Source: a virus. From it: a stretch of DNA of 27,735 nt. Numbering within the stretch: the first letter of the stretch is position 1; each line of letters opens with the position of its first letter. The translations under genes and the position numbers were made by a program. This document shows positions 1-7,409 of the stretch, piece by piece. The stretch is taken from positions 1-27,735 of IMG/VR virus record IMGVR_UViG_3300047170_000073; one strand, given 5' to 3'. The notes beneath the pieces are model-generated. The model saw nothing but the letters and a program-made list of their open reading frames with translations, did no database searches and was not told where the DNA came from.

Positions 1-262
1 TATAGCTCTCGGAAAAATCATCGAGCGCGGCCTGCGTATTGCTCCATTGGCATTGGATTGTAACAAGCGGTGGCATCTGGAAGGCATGGTCTGAGATATT
101 AGCGCCGCGCTCGATTGGATGCTCGGTAATGGTAAGCTGATCGGTATGGTCTTCTTCAATCACAATTCCTGGTATGATAGGGCCGATTGAACGAGTTGGA
201 CCCGAGAATAGGCCGATGAGAGGCGTAGCTATGGCTACCGCTGCTGTGAGTGCTAAGCTCAT
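1..262 (-). CDS. Dit-like phage baseplate/tail protein, N-terminal part (runs off left edge)
   Basis: The first 87 residues are visible. After a hydrophobic start (residues 1-20) comes the stretch PGIVIEEDHTDQLTITEHP, followed by ERGANISDHAF and a Q-C-Q-W strand. This resembles the N-terminal domain of Dit-like tail proteins of myoviruses, which connect tail tube and baseplate. The start ATG overlaps the tape measure stop as ATGA, so the two genes are probably translationally coupled. Position directly after the tape measure is where a Dit or tail-hub gene is expected. The 3' end lies outside the window, so total length and C-terminal domain are unknown. The family call rests on the pattern ITEHP...ISDHA and on gene order. 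Confidence 0.75.
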   Translation of the reverse strand, partial: MSLALTAAVAIATPLIGLFSGPTRSIGPIIPGIVIEEDHTDQLTITEHPIERGANISDHAFQMPPLVTIQCQWSNTQAALDDFSESY

Positions 263-2394
263 TGGCTATGAGCCCTATTATTAAGAGGGGATTGCAGATT
301 GCGCGCATTGCGCTTGGCCACCATGCCTTGATGATCTGCAAGCTGCTTAGCGGTCGATGAAGAAGGCGCAACGATCTTGGTATCATTGTGCTGGATGATG
401 GTTATGCAGGGCTTGCTGCTGGGAGCGGTAACGGGATACATACCAAGATTGCCTGCCATTTTAGCGCGTTGGGTGCCAATGGAAATAGAATCAGCAAGAG
501 AGGAGCCAGCGCGCTCACCATAAGCTGTATCGATCTGGGTAGCCTGAAGATCGGTTATGCCGGGCTGCTTTAACATCTGGCCCGCCGTCCTAGATCCCGC
601 ATCCATGTCAACGCCGCCTATGGGCTTGCCTTGCAATTCAAAATTTAGAAAAGCAAGCTGCTCGCCAAGCGAGGAGCCTCGCATCGGTTTACCGAAAAGC
701 TTTTGAAATGTTTTTTGCCGATCTGGCATCCATTGCGCGATCCCATAAGCATCGCCATTGCTGGAGTTTGGATCGAATGTGGAATCCTCGGCTTGCAAAT
801 TGGCAACAATGCCATCTGCCGCCGCTTTGGACCATCCATATTGATTGACAAATAGATCCCTGATCTGCCGCGCCATGGGGTTTGCGCCGCCTTTGGTATC
901 GCCACCAGAGAAATCAAAGCTCCCTTGCTCGTCTTTTGCGCCAAGAGGCGCTTCGCTTCCGGATCCCCACATATCAAAGGGGTTACCGAAGAAACCATAT
1001 AAGGCTCCCCCCGCCCCAAGCGCTATTGTGCCGAGCAATGATCCAGCCCCGGCAAGCAAACCGCCGCCCACCACTGCCGCGCCACCGCCTGCTGCCGCCT
1101 CTCCCGCTCCAGCCGCTGCTGCGCCTGCCGCCACCCCAGCACCACCTAAACCAAGCATCCCCCGGCCTACTGCTGCGATCAGACCAAGGATTGTGCCTAA
1201 GCGGCTGATAATTGCAATCGACCAGGATCCCACAAAATAGGTTAGGAAGCTTGCGAAAACAATTTGCCACCCGCCAACAGATTGAACGATGCCATCAACG
1301 GTTTTATGAAACCATGTAAAGAATTTCTCAGCCTTGTCGATATCGCTTTGCCATTTCGACCAATCGATTAGGCTCTTGCCGCCATGCTTCCATGTTTCAT
1401 AATCTTGGTAAAGCAGGAGCAATCCCGCAACCAATAATAAAACAGCGCCGATAGGCGATAAGGCAAAAGCTAAATTCATGGCCTTCCATGCCAGCAAAAC
1501 GCCGCCCAATAGCTCAAGCCATTGCTTGGTTTGCGGGTCGAGGGTATGGAAGATGTCAGAAAGCTTATGTAAAATATCAAAAGCTTCTGTGAGCGCGCCA
1601 ACGGTCAGCAAGCCGAGAACGATAAAGCCTTTGGCCACGGCATCTATGACAGCCGTTATATCACCAAAATGATCAACGATCAGCTTGCGGAATTGCTCGA
1701 TATCTGCGGCGAGAGGGCCAGCTAGAGAAGCCTCAACCTTAATCGCCAGGATATCAAAAGCCTCGCCTAGAGTGCGAAGCTGCACCATAAAATTATGAGC
1801 TTGCTGACTATTGCCGGAGGGATCGAGCCCTGCAGCCTGCCACATCTGCTTGTAGGCTGCGGTTAGCTGCCCCAAGCCGTTGATCATCGCAAAGAGGGTA
1901 TTCTGATCGATTCCCATCATCGATGCGTATTTGCTGGCTAGCCAGATCGGCATCTGGCTGAAGCGCTGGCCCAGATCGGTCATGATGGCCGTTTCATCGC
2001 GTGGCTTGCCGTTATTCGAGGTGCTGACCCCAAGATGCTCCAAAACGCTTGCCGCGCCGGGGCTTGAACGCAAAAAATTACCAAGCCCTTCAAGAGAAGC
2101 CTTGGCTGCTGCCGCCGAGCTACCCATCTGCGTAGCAGCGTAGCTTATTGCTTGTATATTCTCAACGGTGCTATTGGTGCGCGCCGAGACGTAATAAAGC
2201 TGCTCCATGCCGGAAGCAATCTTTGCCACGCCAGCCACAACAGCAGCGGCAGCGCCCTCGAACTCTGATCCAAGCTTGATGGCTTTTGCCGTTAGCGATA
2301 AGATCGCATTATCCATCTGAGAGTAGGAGTTGGGATCAACATTAAAGCCGATCCCAACCAGAAACTCTTTTAGGACTCCTACGTTATCGGACAT
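259..2394 (-). CDS. Tail tape measure protein with C-terminal tail lysozyme domain
   Basis: 711 residues from the ATG at 2394. That ATG shares bases with the TGA of the frameshift ORF upstream (TGATG), so I prefer it to the GTG one codon earlier. The N-terminal half is helical and Ala/Gln-rich. The middle has several long hydrophobic stretches and a Gly/Ala-rich segment, as usual in tape measures that cross the host membrane during ejection. Residues about 507-587 match the phage tail lysozyme fold (GWSKAAADGIVANLQAEDS, then GDAYGIAQW), with Glu536 the likely catalytic acid. It sets tail length and probably opens peptidoglycan locally. At about 0.15 nm per residue the tail would be near 105 nm, which is an inference. 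It follows the tail assembly chaperone, the canonical order. Confidence 0.9.
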   Translation of the reverse strand: MSDNVGVLKEFLVGIGFNVDPNSYSQMDNAILSLTAKAIKLGSEFEGAAAAVVAGVAKIASGMEQLYYVSARTNSTVENIQAISYAATQMGSSAAAAKASLEGLGNFLRSSPGAASVLEHLGVSTSNNGKPRDETAIMTDLGQRFSQMPIWLASKYASMMGIDQNTLFAMINGLGQLTAAYKQMWQAAGLDPSGNSQQAHNFMVQLRTLGEAFDILAIKVEASLAGPLAADIEQFRKLIVDHFGDITAVIDAVAKGFIVLGLLTVGALTEAFDILHKLSDIFHTLDPQTKQWLELLGGVLLAWKAMNLAFALSPIGAVLLLVAGLLLLYQDYETWKHGGKSLIDWSKWQSDIDKAEKFFTWFHKTVDGIVQSVGGWQIVFASFLTYFVGSWSIAIISRLGTILGLIAAVGRGMLGLGGAGVAAGAAAAGAGEAAAGGGAAVVGGGLLAGAGSLLGTIALGAGGALYGFFGNPFDMWGSGSEAPLGAKDEQGSFDFSGGDTKGGANPMARQIRDLFVNQYGWSKAAADGIVANLQAEDSTFDPNSSNGDAYGIAQWMPDRQKTFQKLFGKPMRGSSLGEQLAFLNFELQGKPIGGVDMDAGSRTAGQMLKQPGITDLQATQIDTAYGERAGSSLADSISIGTQRAKMAGNLGMYPVTAPSSKPCITIIQHNDTKIVAPSSSTAKQLADHQGMVAKRNARNLQSPLNNRAHSQ

Positions 2395-2630
2395 CACTCA
2401 AGGGCCTCTCTGTAACGAGCTTCATTTTCATCTTGCACATCGAGCGCATCATTCATACGAGCGATATCCTCTAGGTCGAGCGTGCCATCAATCAAGCTTT
2501 CGTATTTACATAATTGGCGGAGCACCGGACGCATTGGATAATCTTCCCCATCACCTAAATCCACCCATTCTATGTCGGGGATTTTTGAGCTAATAGTTCG
2601 CCTAAAGGTGAGGGGCCTGCGGGCAAAAAA
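2394..2630 (-). CDS. -1 frame extension (T part) of the tail assembly chaperone, DUF6889-like
   Basis: This reading frame is open in the -1 register relative to the chaperone gene upstream, from just before the slippery run at 2624-2630 to a TGA at 2396-2394. After the slip it gives 76 residues, including PDIEWVDLGDGEDYPMRP, LCKYESLIDGTLDLEDIARM and NDALDVQDENEARYREALE. That is a convincing conserved protein resembling small DUF6889-type proteins found after tail chaperones. It has no ATG before residue 31 of the extension and no clear ribosome site. A TAA in this frame lies three codons upstream of the slip run. The simplest reading is a G-GT fusion of about 205 residues made by programmed -1 frameshifting, which would help load the tube protein on the tape measure. 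Independent initiation at a rare codon is the alternative. Confidence 0.75.
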   Translation of the reverse strand, partial: FFARRPLTFRRTISSKIPDIEWVDLGDGEDYPMRPVLRQLCKYESLIDGTLDLEDIARMNDALDVQDENEARYREALE

Positions 2631-3010
2631 CCGCTGAGGTTATCCTGTATCACATTGCCGATGATGAGCAGCATGACGCCGAGATCGATATCCTCATATT
2701 GAGGCAGGAGCGCATGCTTATTCCAAGCCGGTACATAGCGCTCGCTATCCTTGCGCATTACAGATCCCATGCAGAGATTAACGATATAGTTGAAACTCTC
2801 ATCGCTAAGCTCGGAAAGCGCGTTGGCAATCGGTGAGAAAGCATCTTTGGCAATTTCGGTTGAAACCTTGCCATCGGGGCCGGAGCTTAGCTTAGCCAAG
2901 CCTGCCAAGCTGCTAACAATCGGCAAGAGCCTCCGCATCAGATGCGCCTGTTGCAGAGCGTTTAATTTGTTGGAAAGATATTCATGTTCTTTTATGGTGA
3001 AGATAGCCAT
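2570..3010 (-). CDS. Phage tail assembly chaperone (G part)
   Basis: 146 residues, largely helical and acidic. It starts MAIFTIKEHEYLSNKLNALQ, continues HLMRRLLPIVSSLAG, and has a C-terminal LLIIGNVIQDNLSGFLPAG segment. This composition and its place between tail tube and tape measure identify a tail assembly chaperone. The start ATG has a strong Shine-Dalgarno, AAGGAG, in its leader. The zero-frame product ends at TAG 2572-2570. A fraction of ribosomes probably shifts to the -1 frame at 2624-2630 to make a longer form. Such chaperones coat the tape measure and recruit tube subunits in the cytoplasm and are absent from the virion, which is family knowledge, not visible here. Confidence 0.8.
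   Translation of the reverse strand: MAIFTIKEHEYLSNKLNALQQAHLMRRLLPIVSSLAGLAKLSSGPDGKVSTEIAKDAFSPIANALSELSDESFNYIVNLCMGSVMRKDSERYVPAWNKHALLPQYEDIDLGVMLLIIGNVIQDNLSGFLPAGPSPLGELLAQKSPT
2624..2630 (-). promoter_or_regulatory. Slippery heptamer T TTT TTG for -1 ribosomal frameshift
   Basis: In the chaperone reading frame the codons are GGT TTT TTG CCC. T TTT TTG fits the X XXY YYZ pattern and lets both tRNAs re-pair one base back. The -1 frame becomes open only at codons CCT CAG CGG just upstream and stays open until the tape measure start. The zero frame stops at 2570, 17 codons after the slip site. A downstream stimulatory structure was not worked out. Confidence 0.7.
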
Positions 3011-3026
3011 GGCTTAAAAAATCTCC

Positions 3027-3467
3027 TTAGTAGGTGCCGAGCACGCCATCTAGCGCGATAACATCAAAGGGCCAGGTTTGCATTCCCGCGTCCTTTGCGT
3101 ATTTGAGATCAGGTAGCTTTTTGAAAGCTACCTGACGGGCTGTCGAGATATCGCCGGAAGCCGTTTGCACAAGGGTCATCGTATTTTTGCCATGCAAGGC
3201 GCTCGATGAAGTTTGTAGATCATACATCACGCGCAGAAGCTGATTGACCGGGCTGGTTTTAAGAACCTCGACTTCAATTGTGGCTCCCTTGCCTGCATGC
3301 AAAGAATGCTGACCGGTACCATCTGCCGCGATGGTCATGGTATTTTTATCCTCGATCATTTTGATCGTGATACCGCCTTCGGTTATACCGGCCCCCGAAC
3401 CAAGGCTGATAGCACCGCCTGGGCCGATGATAGAAAGATTAACATCCAAAAATGAATATGTGGGAAT
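3027..3467 (-). CDS. Tail tube protein, DUF3277-like, probable ATT start
   Basis: The conserved body reads SIIGPGGAISLGSGAG, then IKMIEDKNTMTIAADGTGQ, LLKTSPVNQLLRVMYDLQ-like and HGKNTMTLVQT, ending in a FDVIALDGVLG motif. This is the DUF3277 family of myovirus tail tube proteins, and it directly follows the sheath gene. Family members usually begin close to TYSFLDVN. In this window PTYSFLDVN is encoded upstream of the first conventional start (TTG at 3449), and the codon in front of it is ATT at 3467-3465. A strong AAGGAG lies eight bases before that ATT. I therefore take ATT as the start, giving 146 residues; TTG 3449 would give 140 and cut off the conserved N-terminus. Confidence 0.8.
   Translation of the reverse strand: MPTYSFLDVNLSIIGPGGAISLGSGAGITEGGITIKMIEDKNTMTIAADGTGQHSLHAGKGATIEVEVLKTSPVNQLLRVMYDLQTSSSALHGKNTMTLVQTASGDISTARQVAFKKLPDLKYAKDAGMQTWPFDVIALDGVLGTY
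3109..3135. repeat. Perfect 12-bp inverted repeat inside the tail tube gene
   Basis: TCAGGTAGCTTT and AAAGCTACCTGA flank a three-base loop (TTG on the plus strand). The element lies in the coding sequence for the QVAFKKLPDL stretch. The transcript would form a very stable hairpin in the last third of the gene. Confidence 0.85.
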
Positions 3468-3481
3468 GGCACGTACTCCTT
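3465..3481 (-). promoter_or_regulatory. Ribosome binding site deciding a non-standard ATT start
   Basis: AAGGAG occupies 3481-3476 and the spacer of eight bases ends at ATT (3467-3465), in frame with the conserved tube N-terminus. A GTG lies in the spacer but is out of frame. No ATG, GTG or TTG in frame occurs between the site and codon TTG 3449, which is 26 bases from AAGGAG and too far for normal initiation. Confidence 0.65.
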
Positions 3482-3498
3482 AAATCAAAGGGCGGTTA

Positions 3499-5004
3499 TT
3501 ACTGATTGATCGTTATGGCGACATTGGCCGAGTGGATCGCGCCCGCAAGCTTAACAGCTGTTTGCATAAGCGGCGCGGCGCGTGTTTGCCGGACAGCCTC
3601 GCTCTGCGAGCTAATCGAGGGCGTATAGATGTAATAGCCAGAGGTGAGATATTGGCCCTCCTGCAGGGATCCAAAGCCCGGCGCGTTCCATTGGCCCGGC
3701 GCGATCAAGCCATTGTTGACCCCTTGGCTCAAGGTGCCCGCAAGGGTTGTCGTAAGCTTATTCATGCCCGCATCGGTTTGCGGTATTTTGGTCCCCGCCT
3801 GCACAAAAGCGTTAAAGAGATCGGTCTGCGCTTGGTTCTGCAACCAATCGGCCCCTTGCCTGATATCGAAGAAAAGCCCGCTGGAGCAGAAGGCCTGCTG
3901 CAAGATGGCAATTCCATTTTGATATTCAACAAAGACATTGCAGCATTTTGCGTTAAGCGCGGCGGCTTGGCTCTCGGTGATAACCTCGAATTGGGTGCCG
4001 GGCTCGGTTTGGAATTTGCCGGTGATGGCAACGTTATTGCCGCTCGAATAAGCGATTGTTGCAAAGCGCCCAAAGAAGCTGAAGATCGCGTAGGGATTAT
4101 AGCTGCTGAATTGGCAGACCGTGCGGGTATAGCCGCTCTCGTTGAGCAGATAAGCCAGATCGGTTGTGGAGGCGGGATCCAGAGCTTCCGGATCTTGAAT
4201 TGTGATGCCATAAACGCGCGTCGGGAATAGCGCCTCGATGTAAGCTGAATTGGCCTCATGCTGAGTATTGGTAACGCTTGTATCAGCAAAGCCTCCCATA
4301 TACCAATCGCTCGATTTCGCAGCAAGCGCCTGCAAGGCAGCAAGAGGCGTCTCACCTACAGCCCCATTGGTGATGGATGCGCCGGTGGCTGCTGTCAAGC
4401 CGAGGAGCGCGCTAATATCAACGCCCAATCCTGTGGCGCTCGCATAGGTAACGGTAACCCCAGCCCCGGAGGTGGAGGTTGTGAATTGGAAGCTGTTTAG
4501 GCTCGCATTCCAGATGAAAGTGTGGCTCAATGCTTCCGCCGTGATCGCTGCCTGCACAACAGCAGCCACGGCATTAAGATTGGAAGCGGTGCTGAAATTA
4601 AGGCCGACCAACTGCATGGCGGTGCCGCTAACGGTAATCTGGAAGGTGCCGGTGGTGATGCCGGTAAAGTTGGATAAAAGCTGCTGGGAAGGAGAGAGAA
4701 CGCCGCCCTGCAAAACCGCATGAGAGGGGTTCTTGGACCAAGCCCCGATATAAAGCTGAGAGGGCTGCGGGCTTTGCGAGAAAAAGGAAACCGCAGCCAG
4801 ATACTCAGGGGTAGAGCCTCCAAAATCAAGCGCCACCGCTGGGATGCTGGTATAGGAGCGAAAGCGCTGGGATGTGCTGATTATGCCAGAGCCTCCAATT
4901 ATCATGCATGCGCCAAAATTGCGCGGCACCGCTCCCGAAGGCGTTAGAGAGATTGTAACATTTACGACATCATCAATCGATAAGCCGAGACCGGATCCGG
5001 ACAT
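3499..5004 (-). CDS. Tail sheath protein, DUF3383 family
   Basis: 501 residues. The N-terminus has the DUF3383 layout: NVTISLTPSGAVPRNFGACM, then SQRFRSYTSIPAVALDFG and PEYLAAVSFFSQSPQPSQLYIGAW. The C-terminus has GADWLQNQAQTDLFNAFVQ, followed by a segment with an APGQWNAPGFGSLQ motif. DUF3383 proteins form the contractile sheath of many myoviruses, so this gene is the main evidence for a contractile tail. An AGGAG sits six bases before the ATG. It is followed by the tube gene and preceded by the tail terminator, the standard order. The long open frames on the opposite strand across this gene are shadows. Confidence 0.9.
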   Translation of the reverse strand: MSGSGLGLSIDDVVNVTISLTPSGAVPRNFGACMIIGGSGIISTSQRFRSYTSIPAVALDFGGSTPEYLAAVSFFSQSPQPSQLYIGAWSKNPSHAVLQGGVLSPSQQLLSNFTGITTGTFQITVSGTAMQLVGLNFSTASNLNAVAAVVQAAITAEALSHTFIWNASLNSFQFTTSTSGAGVTVTYASATGLGVDISALLGLTAATGASITNGAVGETPLAALQALAAKSSDWYMGGFADTSVTNTQHEANSAYIEALFPTRVYGITIQDPEALDPASTTDLAYLLNESGYTRTVCQFSSYNPYAIFSFFGRFATIAYSSGNNVAITGKFQTEPGTQFEVITESQAAALNAKCCNVFVEYQNGIAILQQAFCSSGLFFDIRQGADWLQNQAQTDLFNAFVQAGTKIPQTDAGMNKLTTTLAGTLSQGVNNGLIAPGQWNAPGFGSLQEGQYLTSGYYIYTPSISSQSEAVRQTRAAPLMQTAVKLAGAIHSANVAITINQ

Positions 5005-5013
5005 CAGAAACTC

Positions 5014-5583
5014 CTATTCTTCAATAGAGATAATTGGATTGTTAGCAAGCTGCGTTTGATCGAGAGGCTGCACCGCGTAGGTGTTGCTGGTCTTGCGGCG
5101 CAGGTTGATTGTCATATCAATGCGGTTAATAAATTGAACATTGACCAGATCGGGGATCCTGAGCGGTGGGGCGGTATCTACAAAATTAAGAAGCGCCGCC
5201 TTGATCATATCTCGGTTCTGCGCAATGTATAGCCCCGCTCTTAAGATCGCCATGGTGCGCCCAGCGTTAGGCCCATAGCTGCTGGTGAGCACCTTGATAT
5301 CCTCATGCATGCTTAAAGTATCACCAGGAGGCGATCCTAGCTGCTCGATCTGAGGATATTGAGTGATGGGATAAGTTGTGATATTAAACGCTATCCAATC
5401 AACATACGCAGGCGGCTGAACCGGCGGCTCATCTTGGAAAAACGGCCTTATGTATTGAGGCGGTAAGCTTGTAATGCCCATAATGATATCATGGATAATG
5501 TCTTCAAGCTCTTGATCGTAAGGAGCTTGGCCCCCCGCTACCGTTGGAGTAAGATAGCCCGCCTTGGTTGAGGTGCCGCTCAT
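5014..5583 (-). CDS. Tail terminator / neck protein, LIC_12616-like
   Basis: 189 residues. Distinctive segments are ELEDIIHDIIMGITSLPPQY, IRPFFQDEPPVQPP followed by DWIAFNI, and TSSYGPNAGRTMAILRAGL followed by IAQNRDMI. The layout matches the LIC_12616-type phage proteins found just upstream of DUF3383 sheaths, thought to complete the tail tube end and join it to the head. The ATG overlaps the stop of the preceding gene (ATGA), pointing to coupled translation with the connector gene. No catalytic motif is expected. The family name is recalled from sequence style and position and should be treated as probable. Confidence 0.7.
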   Translation of the reverse strand: MSGTSTKAGYLTPTVAGGQAPYDQELEDIIHDIIMGITSLPPQYIRPFFQDEPPVQPPAYVDWIAFNITTYPITQYPQIEQLGSPPGDTLSMHEDIKVLTSSYGPNAGRTMAILRAGLYIAQNRDMIKAALLNFVDTAPPLRIPDLVNVQFINRIDMTINLRRKTSNTYAVQPLDQTQLANNPIISIEE

Positions 5584-5972
5584 AAATGCCCATCAGTGCC
5601 TTTGGTTACGAGATCCTTGAGCGTGCCAACATATCGGCAAAAGCCGTTACCAAAATGGCTCCAATTGCCGGGGATTGCCGTAACCGTGTAGCGGCTGCCT
5701 TTCCATATTACAATATCTGCCTTGAGAGTATCGGTAAGAGTTTGGAGCGGCGTTGTGCTCCAAATCTCAATTGTGCCCTCTGTATTGGCAAGTTGGGGCA
5801 TCATGCGCAAAACTTGGCCAGAGAGCGGCTGGATTGAGCCGTAGCCTGTAAGCTGCGTTACATGCCCCTCTGATCTGCCTTTTAGCGATACATCTTCAAT
5901 CCGGCGCAGATAAGAGAATTCATCACAAAAATCAGGATCGAGCATAAGCTCGCTTACATCTATATTAGCCAT
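5580..5972 (-). CDS. Head-tail connector / head closure-like protein
   Basis: 130 residues, starting MANIDVSELMLDPDFCDEFS, with a YLRRIEDVSLKGRSEGHV strand region and a C-terminal HFGNGFCRYVGTLKDLV. The MLDPDFC opening and beta-rich body are typical of small neck proteins encoded between the connector and tail terminator of myoviruses with DUF3383 sheaths. Its start codon lies in the -35 region of the promoter for the divergent plus-strand gene at 6033, so the two may compete for polymerase. Role assigned mainly by position; head completion or stopper function is an inference. Confidence 0.6.
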   Translation of the reverse strand: MANIDVSELMLDPDFCDEFSYLRRIEDVSLKGRSEGHVTQLTGYGSIQPLSGQVLRMMPQLANTEGTIEIWSTTPLQTLTDTLKADIVIWKGSRYTVTAIPGNWSHFGNGFCRYVGTLKDLVTKGTDGHL

Positions 5973-6000
5973 TGCAACACCTTTGTATAATTGCTATAAA
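5972..6000 (+). promoter_or_regulatory. Sigma70-like promoter for the 6033 moron
   Basis: TTGCAA (5972-5977), a 17-base spacer, then TATAAA (5995-6000). An ACCAACCACGAGAGG leader at 6010-6024 follows and resembles leaders of the other plus-strand genes. A second possible -10, TATAAT, lies at 5986-5991 but has no good -35. Confidence 0.6.
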
Positions 6001-6032
6001 ATAAGCATCACCAACCACGAGAGGCTAAACCC

Positions 6033-6305
6033 ATGCCATTTACAAAAGATGAGATCCTCGCCAGAGAGATCGCCCGCCTGCAAAAGATTGAGCAAGAAGG
6101 CATCAGTCCAGTCTACGATGATTTCAATGATTTTCTTTATGATTATTATCCCAATTTCAGCTGGAATGATGCCTGCCTTGAGCAGCATCAATGGTGCCTA
6201 GATAGCCCAGAATGGCAAGCGCTTGCCGCCTCAATTAAAGCAAAATATGGCTACGATTTTGTAGAGGCATCAAAAGAAGGCATTAAAGAATGGGCTGCTT
6301 ATTGA
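6033..6305 (+). CDS. Small acidic protein of unknown function (moron)
   Basis: 90 residues, rich in Asp, Glu, Trp and Tyr (for example VYDDFNDFLYDYYPNFSWND, then CLEQHQWCLDSPEWQAL). No family was recognised. It is the only plus-strand gene inside the head-tail connector cluster. It carries its own promoter upstream, an AGAGG ribosome site nine bases before the ATG and a terminator immediately after its stop, the signature of a moron. Strong negative charge is common in small phage inhibitors such as anti-restriction or other DNA mimics, but that is only a possibility. The hydrophobic ORF on the other strand in the same place is a shadow. Confidence 0.75.
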   Translation: MPFTKDEILAREIARLQKIEQEGISPVYDDFNDFLYDYYPNFSWNDACLEQHQWCLDSPEWQALAASIKAKYGYDFVEASKEGIKEWAAY

Positions 6306-6329
6306 ATTTCAAAGTCTAAGCTTTTGCCG

Positions 6330-6357
6330 ATAAAAGCCTCTGAAAAGAGGCTTTTAT
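6330..6357 (+). terminator. Rho-independent terminator after the 6033 gene
   Basis: Arms ATAAAAGCCTCT and AGAGGCTTTTAT pair perfectly over 12 bases around a GAAA loop, followed by TTTTG on the plus strand. The minus-strand operon also runs through it. There the run after the stem is shorter (TTTTATCGG), so leakage or antitermination on that strand would be needed. Confidence 0.8.
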
Positions 6358-6363
6358 TTTGTC

Positions 6364-6942
6364 TTAGAGATCCCTGCCTTTGCTGCGCAATACATAGGTA
6401 ATCGCGTTAAACATCGAGCTTGTATCTCTCAGGATCTTGATATAGCTCGATGCGCCTGCCGCGATCTGCGCCATTGTAACGCGTCCCGCTGCTAGATCAA
6501 AAGCCATATCAACGCGCGCCTTCTGGCCGAGCTTGGCCAAGCGAGCAAGCACGGTGCTCGGCGCAAGCGGGGAGAATTGCTGATCATCGATTACCTGCCG
6601 CACGCTTGTTACGCAGCGCAAGCCGAGCCTGCCCATGATCGCCTTAACCTCTGCTTGATTGCCCTCTAGCGCCGCCTTGCCTGCCGCTGCCATGCTGCTC
6701 TGGATTGCATTATTCATGCGTGCAATCCCCGGGTGCAGAAATGGCCTCGGAGGCAGGTTTCGGCTCGCATCGCCATTCTCTTGCATATAGGCGATTACAG
6801 CGTTCCCTGCAGGGCCATCATCGCGGAGGTCCTTATCCTGCGGGATGCCGACCATAAGCTTTGTATTCCGGAGAAAATCAATAGCAGCATCCATCTCAGG
6901 GCGATTATCAATTACCTTCTGAATGCCACTCTTATAGCTCAT
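6364..6942 (-). CDS. Neck / minor tail protein, HK97 gp10-like or virion morphogenesis type
   Basis: 192 residues. After an N-terminal helix come KLMVGIPQDKDLRDDG and the signature NLPPRPFLHPGIARM, followed by a helix that packs in the ring of gp10-like connectors. The pattern V-G-I-P...PPRPF-L-PGI is typical of phage neck or tail completion proteins. The start overlaps the stop of the DUF4054 gene (ATGA), so it belongs to the same translational unit. It forms part of the head-tail joint in the virion. The downstream gene on this strand resumes only after the inserted plus-strand moron. Confidence 0.7.
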   Translation of the reverse strand: MSYKSGIQKVIDNRPEMDAAIDFLRNTKLMVGIPQDKDLRDDGPAGNAVIAYMQENGDASRNLPPRPFLHPGIARMNNAIQSSMAAAGKAALEGNQAEVKAIMGRLGLRCVTSVRQVIDDQQFSPLAPSTVLARLAKLGQKARVDMAFDLAAGRVTMAQIAAGASSYIKILRDTSSMFNAITYVLRSKGRDL

Positions 6943-7403
6943 GCGTCGGTTCCAGGAAATGGCGTGCCGTTTGGTAGCTGAGCGCCGGTCACCTGGACGC
7001 CTCCCATGCCTGCCATCATCACCAATCGATAATAGCGCTTACCAAAGGTAGTAAGGTTCCAATGGCCTCCCCCCGGCTCAACGGAAGCCGCGGTATCATA
7101 ATTAATGCTGGCACCTCCAACGGATTTGGAAGCGATCTGCCCGCCTTGCTGGCCAGGGATGCCGCCTTTGGCTGCCGCTGCATTGTCAATGGCATCGAGC
7201 GTTAGATAATGCGCTGTAAATAGCTCGATGGCCATATTGAGATATTGACCAAAGCGGCGGGGATCAAGCACCGCATTAGCCAGAGTGAGATATAAATTAC
7301 AATCGCTCTCTGGATATTTTGCCGGATCAGCAAAAGCTGTAAAATCAGCTTTGAACTGAGCCGCGGTAACATTCCCCTGCACGCTGATCTGGGTGCCGCT
7401 CAT
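6939..7403 (-). CDS. Head-tail connector, DUF4054 family
   Basis: 154 residues. The opening FKADFTAFADPAKYPESDCN, the central RRFGQYLNMAIELFTAHYLT helix and the Gly-rich C-terminal half with GGGHWNLTTFGKRYYRLVMM are diagnostic of DUF4054. Members sit directly downstream of the major capsid region and act as adaptor proteins at the portal vertex. It begins seven bases after the STY1053-like gene ends and overlaps the next gene by four bases, consistent with an uninterrupted operon. Confidence 0.8.
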   Translation of the reverse strand: MSGTQISVQGNVTAAQFKADFTAFADPAKYPESDCNLYLTLANAVLDPRRFGQYLNMAIELFTAHYLTLDAIDNAAAAKGGIPGQQGGQIASKSVGGASINYDTAASVEPGGGHWNLTTFGKRYYRLVMMAGMGGVQVTGAQLPNGTPFPGTDA

Positions 7404-7409
7404 AGCTGC

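Noticed and set aside
845-1240. Pro/Ala-rich plus-strand frames
   Set aside because: They mirror the Gly/Ala-rich segment of the tape measure protein on the other strand.
3532-4230. 232-codon plus-strand frame across the tail sheath gene
   Set aside because: Lies wholly opposite a clear DUF3383 sheath gene, has an Arg/Ala/Gly-rich shadow composition and no ribosome site.
5994-6191. Hydrophobic minus-strand frame opposite the moron
   Set aside because: No ribosome site. The plus-strand frame has promoter, ribosome site and terminator and explains the DNA better.
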